Shown: positions 1 through 8,572 of the stretch, one piece after another
How positions within the stretch are numbered: position 1 is the first letter of the stretch
Layout: the number at the start of each line of letters is the position of its first letter
Assembly: GCA_937902695.1 (NCBI GenBank)
Contig: CALFNI010000169.1
Coordinates: 1 to 8,572 of the forward strand
Reading direction: 5' to 3'
Origin: an uncultured Rhodanobacteraceae bacterium
GTDB lineage: Bacteria > Pseudomonadota > Gammaproteobacteria > Xanthomonadales > Rhodanobacteraceae
Length of the DNA: 8,572 bases
The notes under the pieces: model-generated
Database searches by the model: none
What the model saw: the letters and a program-made list of their open reading frames with translations, nothing else
Told to the model about the DNA's origin: nothing
Translations under genes and position numbers: made by a program

Positions 1-1047
1 GCTGAACGGCACGTCGTACACGACCACGTTCGCCCCGGGCGCGACCGCGAGCACGGTGTCGATGTCGAGCAGCACCTCGCTTTCACTCGCGCCGCGCTGC
101 GCGCCGCCGTTGACGTGCACGTTGGTGAGGCGATTGATCTGCGCGGCCGGAAGGCCCGCGATTTCGAGGAAATCCTGGACGTCGGTTCGCAGGTAGCTGT
201 CGAACTCGACGAGGCCGATCGTCTGTCCGCTGCCGCCGTCGTCGCCGGCGCCGAAGGGTGCCCTGAGCCCGCCGCCGCCCGGATTCCAGTACGAGTTCAG
301 GTTGCGCAGCGCGGTGACGCATTCGTTGAAGAGCTGCTGCTGCGTCGGCGGCGTGTAGCCGGGCGCCGTCGCGATCGGGAACGCCGCCTGCAGCTGGCAG
401 ATCGCATCGATGAGCGGCAGCGCGAACCAGTTCGGCTGCGGCATCGCGAGGTTCGAGAGCCCGACGATGGCCTGCACGTGCGCGGCGATGTCGGCCGGCA
501 ACGACGGCGCGTTTTCGTTCGCATGGAACGTGCGCTCGCCGAGCGAGAAATCGGCGATGGCGACCGCGAGCGCGGCCTGCGCCTCGCGGATCGTGCCACG
601 CAGCGTCAGCGTCAGCCGGTTCGCCGAATCCTCGACGACGGCGAAACCCTGCGCGGCGAAGTACGCGCGCACGGCTGCATACGTCGATGGCGACGGTCCG
701 AAGCGGTCGGCGAGAGAGATCGGATCGGAGAAGCGGTGAAAATCCGCCGACGACGCGTCGTGCACGTCGGCGAGGAACTGCTGGAAACCGGCTTCGTCGT
801 CGCGGTTCAGCACGACCGTCAGCGTCAGCGCTTCGTCGCCCTCGCTGGCGGACTTGCGCGCGATCCGCGTCGATTCGGTGAGCGCGGGCAGCACGTGCCC
901 GGCAAGGCTCGTGCGCGCGGAATCGGCCGCGTACGCCGGCGGGAGCAGGCAAAACAGCGTCGCTGCCGCGAATCCGATTCGCTGCCACGACGCGCTGGAG
1001 AGGATGGACCGCGGGATCGCGGCAACGACGCAAGCGACGAACGACAT
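1..1047 (-). CDS. Sedolisin-type (S53) secreted serine-carboxyl peptidase, N-terminal part, cut by window edge
   Basis: Predicted exported endopeptidase of the sedolisin/kumamolisin family, made as a zymogen. The reading frame is open from an ATG at 1047 through the window edge (349 residues seen). Residues 1-40 look like a Sec signal peptide: Arg13/Arg23, a hydrophobic stretch at 24-35, then PPAYA before AD. Residues about 72-205 match the pro-kumamolisin activation domain (FLADVHDASSADFHRFSDP, RLTLTLRGTIREAQAAL). The catalytic domain begins near GQTIGLVEFDSY (274-285). SEVLLDID carries Glu324 and Asp328, spaced as E-x-x-x-D like the family's catalytic Glu/Asp pair; the catalytic Ser lies outside the window. 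The linker at about 206-273 is long and Gly-rich and lacks the usual TPxxLRxAYG segment. The start is supported by a strong Shine-Dalgarno. It follows the anti-sigma-like gene by 81 nt on the same strand and may be a downstream or target gene of that operon. Confidence 0.85.
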   Translation of the reverse strand, partial: MSFVACVVAAIPRSILSSASWQRIGFAAATLFCLLPPAYAADSARTSLAGHVLPALTESTRIARKSASEGDEALTLTVVLNRDDEAGFQQFLADVHDASSADFHRFSDPISLADRFGPSPSTYAAVRAYFAAQGFAVVEDSANRLTLTLRGTIREAQAALAVAIADFSLGERTFHANENAPSLPADIAAHVQAIVGLSNLAMPQPNWFALPLIDAICQLQAAFPIATAPGYTPPTQQQLFNECVTALRNLNSYWNPGGGGLRAPFGAGDDGGSGQTIGLVEFDSYLRTDVQDFLEIAGLPAAQINRLTNVHVNGGAQRGASESEVLLDIDTVLAVAPGANVVVYDVPFS

Positions 1048-1128
1048 GGAGTCCCCCTTGGACCTGGCCGGCGCCGCGTGGGGCGCTCATGGGGGAGTGA
1101 CGCGGCTGCGCGAAGTATCACGCGGCGA
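1048..1128. other. Intergenic gap before the sedolisin gene
   Basis: Apart from the ribosome binding site, these 81 bases between the anti-sigma-like gene and the peptidase show no clear promoter, terminator hairpin or T-run. The peptidase could be read through from the upstream operon or have its own weak promoter; the sequence does not decide this. Confidence 0.4.
1053..1059 (-). promoter_or_regulatory. Strong Shine-Dalgarno of the sedolisin gene
   Basis: On the minus strand AAGGGGG lies 5 nt upstream of the ATG at 1047. It is the best ribosome binding site in the window and decides the peptidase start over the overlapping ATG at 1090, which opens a different, Arg-rich frame without domain signal. 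Confidence 0.6.
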
Positions 1129-1875
1129 TCATTGGTTGCGCGTCGTCAGCGTCCAGCTCGATTCCCCCGCGGCGCCCTTTTCGGCGACGACGCGGACGCG
1201 ATGCGCGCCCGCCGCCAGCGCCGCGGCGGGCGCCATCGTCTCGACGTAGCGGTATGCGCCGGCCGTCCGCACGGGGAGGCCGCTCGCGGCGAAGGTGTCG
1301 TCGATCGCAAGAAGGTAGTGCGCGCCGGCATCGCCATCGACTTCGGCCTGCACGCGCAGCTCGCTCGCGCCGGCCGGCACGGCGATTTCGATCGATGAAG
1401 CGCCGCGCTGCTGGCCGTCGGTCAGCGTGATCGTGAACGCGGCCGGCGCCGTCGCATCCGGCTGGAGGCGCAGCGCGATAACGGCGACCGCCGCGATTCC
1501 CGCCAATGCGATCGCAGTCGCCGACCACCGGCGGCGCAACCGCATCGCGCGTACGCTACCGGGATCACCGGCGTGTACGTGACCGCGCCCGCGCGGCGAC
1601 GTCGTCTTCCCGGCGTCGATCGCCGCAAGCGCACGCGCGATGCGCAAACGCAGGCGATCCTGCGGCGTTGCCGCGAAATACGCCGCCGCGCGCGCGCGTT
1701 CGGCGCCGGCAAGCGCGCCGCGTGCGAGATCGTCGAGAAGATCGGTCTCGACGCCTCGAAGCCGCGCCGCGAAGTCTTCGTCCTCGATCAGCCGCTGCTC
1801 GAGCACGTCGGCATCGGCGGACGCGAGTTTCCCGAGCAGCCAGTCGCGCAGCGTGTCGTCGGTCGCTTCGGTCAT
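1129..1875 (-). CDS. Single-pass membrane protein with anti-sigma-like N-terminus
   Basis: A 248-residue protein with three visible parts. Residues 1-70 are acidic and helical (LRDWLLGKL, LEQRLIEDEDFAARLRGVE, LLDDLARGAL). This pattern resembles the N-terminal segment of regulators commonly paired with small sigma factors, placed in the cytoplasm. One transmembrane helix follows at about 117-137, preceded by the positive cluster MRLRRR, which predicts an N-in, C-out topology. Residues about 145-245 form a beta-rich periplasmic domain with alternating hydrophobic strands (SIEIAVPAGASELRVQAEVD, HRVRVVAEKG). The protein has no cysteine, so it cannot have the HxxxCxxC zinc anti-sigma motif. It lies directly after the sigma gene, which supports a role as that factor's membrane-bound partner; this is inferred. 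The ATG at 1875 is the only credible start, since the frame upstream has no ATG, GTG or TTG before the sigma stop. It has no clear Shine-Dalgarno, so translation may depend on coupling. Confidence 0.7.
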   Translation of the reverse strand: MTEATDDTLRDWLLGKLASADADVLEQRLIEDEDFAARLRGVETDLLDDLARGALAGAERARAAAYFAATPQDRLRLRIARALAAIDAGKTTSPRGRGHVHAGDPGSVRAMRLRRRWSATAIALAGIAAVAVIALRLQPDATAPAAFTITLTDGQQRGASSIEIAVPAGASELRVQAEVDGDAGAHYLLAIDDTFAASGLPVRTAGAYRYVETMAPAAALAAGAHRVRVVAEKGAAGESSWTLTTRNQ

Positions 1876-1955
1876 CGCAGGATCATCGGTCGCGGCAAAA
1901 TGCCGGCTCTCATCGCTAGTGATCGCGGGTTTGCTTTCATCACGCGCAACCTCAT
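1872..1955 (-). CDS. 27-codon mini-ORF bridging the sigma and anti-sigma-like genes
   Basis: The gap between the sigma stop and the next ATG is filled exactly by a small reading frame, MRLRVMKANPRSLAMRAGIL followed by PRPMILR. Its ATG (1953-1955) overlaps the sigma stop TGA (1952-1954) as ATGA, and its own TGA (1872-1874) overlaps the ATG of the anti-sigma-like gene (1873-1875), again as ATGA. It may serve as a stepping stone for termination-reinitiation, passing ribosomes to a gene that lacks a visible Shine-Dalgarno. The peptide resembles no family I recognise. The arrangement is directly visible; its function is inference, and a chance ORF is possible. Confidence 0.35.
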   Translation of the reverse strand: MRLRVMKANPRSLAMRAGILPRPMILR

Positions 1956-2514
1956 GAAACCGTGCGCTTGCGCACGCAATCTTCGAGCGCGTCGCGCAGG
2001 CGCAGCGCGCGGTTGCGCAGCGCGTTGAGCGAGATCGCGCACTCGTCGGCGAGGCGCTTGCGCGTCGCGATGCGCGCGGCGCCGTCGGCGCCGTAGTAGG
2101 CGAGGATCAGCCGGCGCGCGCTCGTTCCCGCGGCATCCAGACAGGCGCGCAGCGCGGCGAGCACGTGCTCGAGCTCGCTCGCGTCGTCGGGCGCCTCGTC
2201 GTCCGGCACGAGCGTCGGATCGGCTTCGGCACGATGCCGCCGCGCCGATTTCGCACGCGCCTCGTGCAGCACCATGCGCGCGATGCCGGGCGCGTACGAG
2301 GGCACGCTGGCGACGTCGGTGCCCTCATGCAGGCGGCGCGCGAGCCGGTCGAGCACCACGTCGGCGAGATCGTCCGCTTCGGCCGGCACGTGCAGCCTGA
2401 GGAACTGGATCAGGCGCCGCCGCAGCGATTCGTAGGCCGCCGCATCGCCGCCGTCGGCCGATAGCCGTGCCAGGAGCGCCGCGAACGCGCTGTCCGCCGC
2501 GACGCCGGCGTCGC

Positions 2515-2518
<4 letters not shown>
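1952..2518 (-). CDS. Small sigma-70/ECF-like RNA polymerase sigma factor
   Basis: A 188-residue cytoplasmic protein with a two-domain sigma layout. Residues about 27-95 match a region 2-like helical domain (SLRRRLIQFLRLH, EADDLADVVLDRLARRL, PGIARMVLHEARAKSARR). An acidic linker (about 98-116) follows. Residues about 117-184 carry a region 4-like helix-turn-helix: ARRLILAYYGADG, then RKRLADECAISLNALRNR and LRLRDALEDCVRK. The LILxYYG...LAxxxxISxNALRxRAxRLRxxLExCV pattern is one I associate with sigma-like proteins found near CHAT/TPR genes. Its ATG (2516-2518) overlaps the CHAT stop TGA (2515-2517) as ATGA, so translation is probably coupled; a GAGG sits 10 nt upstream inside the CHAT gene. The frame stays open far upstream, but that part runs through the CHAT coding sequence and is a GC-rich shadow. 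Promoter targets cannot be read from the sequence. Confidence 0.8.
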
Positions 2519-6879
<4,361 letters not shown>

Positions 6880-6886
6880 GGCGGTC

Positions 6887-7729
6887 GTGCCGGCGCGGCT
6901 CCAGTTCGCGGTGTTCGGGCAGCCGATCGCGCATTCGCTGTCGCCGCGCATCCACGCGATGTTCGCGCAGCAGTTCGGCATCGCGCTCGAGTACCGTGCG
7001 ATCAAGGCCGGCCACGATGATTTTGCGCGCGCGCTCGATGCGTTCGCGCGCGAGGGCGGCGTCGGCGCGAACGTCACGCTGCCGTTGAAGCAGGATGCCG
7101 CGGCGCTTTGCTCGAGCGTCAGCGCGCGCGCGCGACGCTGCGGCAGCGTCAACACGCTGATCCGGGAGGACGACCACTGGCGCGGCGACAGCACGGATGG
7201 CAGCGGCCTCCTTCGCGACATCGCCGAACACCATGCGTTCGAGCCGCACGGTCATCGCTGCCTGCTGCTGGGCGCGGGCGGCGCCGCGCGCGCCGTCGCG
7301 TTTGCGCTCGCCGAAGCGGGCGCCGGTCACGTCGCGATCGCGAATCGCACGCACGAACGCGCGCGCGTGCTCGCCGCCGCGCTCGCCCCGAAGGCACAGG
7401 CCATCGGCTGGAGCGATCTCGCCGCGGCCGATGCGTTCGATCTCATCGTGCACGCGACGGCTGCAGGACATGCAGTCGCGACATTCGATGCACCGTCGTC
7501 GATCGTCGCGCCGGAGACGCTGTGCTACGACCTCTCGTACGGACCTGCCGCGGCGCCGTTCCTGCGCTGGGCGCGCACGGCGGGCGCGACGCGCGCCGCG
7601 GACGGGCTCGGCATGCTGATCGAGCAGGCCGCCGATGCATTCGCGATCTGGCACGGACGGCGGCCCGACACGGGGCCGGTCCGCGCGGCGCTGCGTAGCG
7701 AGCTCGCCGTGGCGCTGTCCGGGGCCTGA
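6887..7729 (+). CDS. aroE: Shikimate dehydrogenase (NADP-dependent)
   Basis: A cytoplasmic enzyme that reduces 3-dehydroshikimate to shikimate with NADPH, for aromatic amino acid and folate synthesis. It has 280 residues, the usual length. Substrate-domain motifs are GQPIAHSLSP (11-20), GANVTLPLK with the catalytic Lys68, GSVNTL (86-91) and STDGSG with Asp104. The Rossmann part has LLGAGGAARAVAFAL (127-141) and ANRTHERA (152-159). The C-terminal helix carries DGLGMLIEQAADAF (239-252). Two loops depart from the textbook form: HATAAGH at 189-195, where NATSxG is common, and YGPAAAPFL at 218-226, where a Thr often precedes PF. The rest is intact, so I expect an active enzyme. The start is a GTG at 6887, 7 nt after the hemB stop. 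The ykgJ-like gene follows after 2 nt, so the three probably share a transcript. Confidence 0.96.
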   Translation: MPARLQFAVFGQPIAHSLSPRIHAMFAQQFGIALEYRAIKAGHDDFARALDAFAREGGVGANVTLPLKQDAAALCSSVSARARRCGSVNTLIREDDHWRGDSTDGSGLLRDIAEHHAFEPHGHRCLLLGAGGAARAVAFALAEAGAGHVAIANRTHERARVLAAALAPKAQAIGWSDLAAADAFDLIVHATAAGHAVATFDAPSSIVAPETLCYDLSYGPAAAPFLRWARTAGATRAADGLGMLIEQAADAFAIWHGRRPDTGPVRAALRSELAVALSGA

Positions 7730-7731
7730 CG

Positions 7732-8013
7732 ATGCAATGCCGCGCCGGCTGCGGCGCCTGCTGTATCGCCCCGTCGATCTCCTCGCCGATTCCCGGCATG
7801 CCGAACGGCAAGCCCGCCGGCGTTCGCTGCGTACAGCTGACCGACGACTATCGTTGCGCGGTCTTCGGCACGCCGGAACGGCCGGACGTCTGCCGTCGGC
7901 TGCGGCCTTCGCCGTCGATGTGCGGGGCGAATCGCGACGAGGCGATGGCGATGCTGACGGGTCTCGAGCATACGACGCGGCCGGACGCTAGCGCGCCAGG
8001 TAGTTCGTCTTGA
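7732..8013 (+). CDS. YkgJ/YcgN-family cysteine-cluster protein
   Basis: A 93-residue protein of the YkgJ cysteine-cluster family, thought to bind a zinc ion or an iron-sulfur centre; its cellular role is not established. The N-terminus MQCRAGCGACCIAPSISSPI followed by PGMPNGKPAG is characteristic. Cysteines at 3, 7, 10 and 11 form the first cluster; further ones occur in GVRCVQL, YRCAVFG, PDVCRRL and SMCGANR. The length fits the short members of the family. The ATG lies 2 nt after the aroE stop, so it is probably translated with aroE. The last 26 nt overlap, tail to tail, the 3' end of the carbonic-anhydrase-like gene on the other strand. The final residues (RPDASAPGSSS) are probably beyond the conserved core. 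Confidence 0.9.
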   Translation: MQCRAGCGACCIAPSISSPIPGMPNGKPAGVRCVQLTDDYRCAVFGTPERPDVCRRLRPSPSMCGANRDEAMAMLTGLEHTTRPDASAPGSSS

Positions 8014-8257
8014 GCTTCACGTAGTGCCGCGCGGAGTAATAAAGCCGCTCGATCTCCTGATCGCTCAGCATGCGCACACGCCGCGCGGGATTGCCGACCC
8101 AGAGCTCGCCCTCGCCGACGACCTTGCCGGGCGCTATCACGGCGCCGGCGCCGACCATGGCGTGCATGTTGACGACGGCGCCGTCGAGCACGGTCGCGTT
8201 CATGCCGATCAGGCAAGCATCTTTGACCGCTGACGGCGCGCCCATCGGATATCCCAC
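7988..8257 (-). CDS. Gamma-class carbonic anhydrase family protein, 5'-truncated
   Basis: The C-terminal part of a left-handed beta-helix (hexapeptide repeat) protein of the gamma carbonic anhydrase/YrdA family. Recognisable sequence is KDACLIGMNATVLDGAVV, then VGAGAVIAPGKVV, LWVGNPARRVRMLSDQEIER, and a C-terminal helix ending LKTNYLAR. Family members have about 170-180 residues. Only about 79 can be assigned here, and the N-terminal half with most repeats and most metal-binding histidines is missing. Residues encoded beyond about 8230 (MGYPMGAPS) do not fit the family and belong to the queA-side sequence, so the ATGs at 8257 and 8245 are probably not real starts. Closeness to aroE and ykgJ agrees with a gene order I recall from other gammaproteobacteria. 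It may be intact in the genome and broken only by assembly. Confidence 0.8.
   Translation of the reverse strand: MGYPMGAPSAVKDACLIGMNATVLDGAVVNMHAMVGAGAVIAPGKVVGEGELWVGNPARRVRMLSDQEIERLYYSARHYVKLKTNYLAR
8223..8252. other. Breakpoint joining two truncated genes
   Basis: Carbonic anhydrase sequence (minus strand) is recognisable up to about 8230, and QueA sequence (plus strand) from about 8253. Between them are about 20 bases that include the 8-bp palindrome GGCGCGCC (8235-8242). Both genes lack their 5' ends here. An assembly chimera is the simplest reading; a deletion between two divergent genes is the alternative. Confidence 0.6.
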
Positions 8258-8572
8258 GTCCGCGTTCGACTACGACCTGCCCGGCGAGCTCATCGCGCAG
8301 GAGCCGGTGGCGGAGCGCGGCGCGAGTCGGATGCTGGTGGTTGAAGCGGAAGGGCGGAGGAGCGGAACCGTCTCCGGCAGCCCACCGCCCCTCTCCGACC
8401 GACTGTTCACCGATCTCCCGTCGCTCATCCCCCCCGGCGACCTCCTCGTCCTCAACAGCACGCGCGTCAGGCACGCTCGGCTGCTCGGCACCCGGCCCTC
8501 CGGTGCGCCGGCGGAAGTGCTGCTGCTGCATCCCGGCGCCGATGGTACCGGGCTCGCCATGGGGAAACCGGG
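8223..8572 (+). CDS. queA: QueA, tRNA preQ1 ribosyltransferase-isomerase, N-terminal part
   Basis: The enzyme transfers and isomerises the ribosyl group of S-adenosylmethionine onto preQ1 in tRNA to give epoxyqueuosine. Family signatures are FDYDLPGELIAQEPVAERGA, SRMLVVEAEG, LFTDLPSLIPPGDLLVLNST, RVRHARLLGTRPSGAPAEVL and GLAMGKP. The gene runs off the right edge; full QueA is about 340-360 residues, and some 102-116 are seen. Recognisable sequence starts near 8253-8265. No ATG or GTG lies at the expected place; the only start-like codon is a TTG at 8223, inside the carbonic-anhydrase fragment. Arginine codons differ from the neighbours: 2 of 9 are AGG, while hemB, aroE, ykgJ and the carbonic anhydrase piece have none. 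It reads like the non-proteobacterial (perhaps Gemmatimonadota) type, but that is an impression. The true 5' end is probably missing. Confidence 0.85.
   Translation, partial: MTADGAPIGYPTSAFDYDLPGELIAQEPVAERGASRMLVVEAEGRRSGTVSGSPPPLSDRLFTDLPSLIPPGDLLVLNSTRVRHARLLGTRPSGAPAEVLLLHPGADGTGLAMGKP

Noticed and set aside
83..1090. Minus-strand open frame of 335 codons over the sedolisin gene
   Set aside because: Its translation is Arg-rich with no domain pattern, while another frame of the same strand gives a coherent S53 prodomain, catalytic residues and a strong ribosome binding site.
115..1398. Plus-strand open frame of 427 codons
   Set aside because: Antisense to the sedolisin and anti-sigma-like genes, low complexity and rich in Arg; an effect of high GC.
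8235..8242. GGCGCGCC as a cloning or adaptor remnant at the junction
   Set aside because: An 8-bp GC palindrome is expected by chance in such DNA, and no vector sequence is seen.
7848..8531. Minus-strand open frame of 227 codons spanning the queA junction
   Set aside because: It crosses the breakpoint and overlaps queA and ykgJ in non-matching frames; no family signal.

Overview
The window is GC-rich chromosomal DNA from a Gram-negative bacterium, most likely a gammaproteobacterium related to the Xanthomonadales/Lysobacterales. This is inferred from three things: a Mg-type HemB like that of Pseudomonas, a short YkgJ/YcgN-type cysteine-cluster protein close to aroE and a gamma carbonic anhydrase, and Arg codons in hemB that are almost all CGC. 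It cannot be proved from sequence alone.

Positions 1-5709, minus strand, hold a four-gene run. In transcription order it is: an exported TPR-CHAT putative cysteine protease (1064 aa); a small sigma-70-like factor, whose start overlaps the CHAT stop as ATGA; a single-pass membrane protein with an anti-sigma-like N-terminus and no zinc motif; and a secreted sedolisin-type (S53) peptidase cut off by the left edge. A 27-codon mini-ORF fills the gap between the sigma and anti-sigma-like genes with ATGA junctions at both ends. The CHAT leader has a perfect 14-bp palindrome and a 6-bp hairpin whose loop carries the Shine-Dalgarno sequence. The layout suggests an envelope-sensing circuit of protease, sigma and membrane regulator, with a secreted protease as possible output. 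This is the most interesting part of the window, and its function is inference.

Positions 5710-5883 are the divergent intergenic region between the CHAT gene and hemB.

Positions 5884-8013, plus strand, are an ordinary housekeeping run: hemB (tetrapyrrole synthesis), aroE (shikimate pathway) and a YkgJ-family cysteine-cluster protein. They are spaced 7 and 2 nt apart and are probably one transcript.

Positions 7988-8572 hold two broken genes. The C-terminal half of a gamma-class carbonic anhydrase (minus strand, tail-to-tail with ykgJ) runs into the N-terminal part of queA (plus strand) near 8223-8252. Neither has a normal 5' end, which points to a chimeric assembly join or a deletion that removed both starts.

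I see no tRNA or rRNA genes, CRISPR arrays, insertion sequences or convincing factor-independent terminators.
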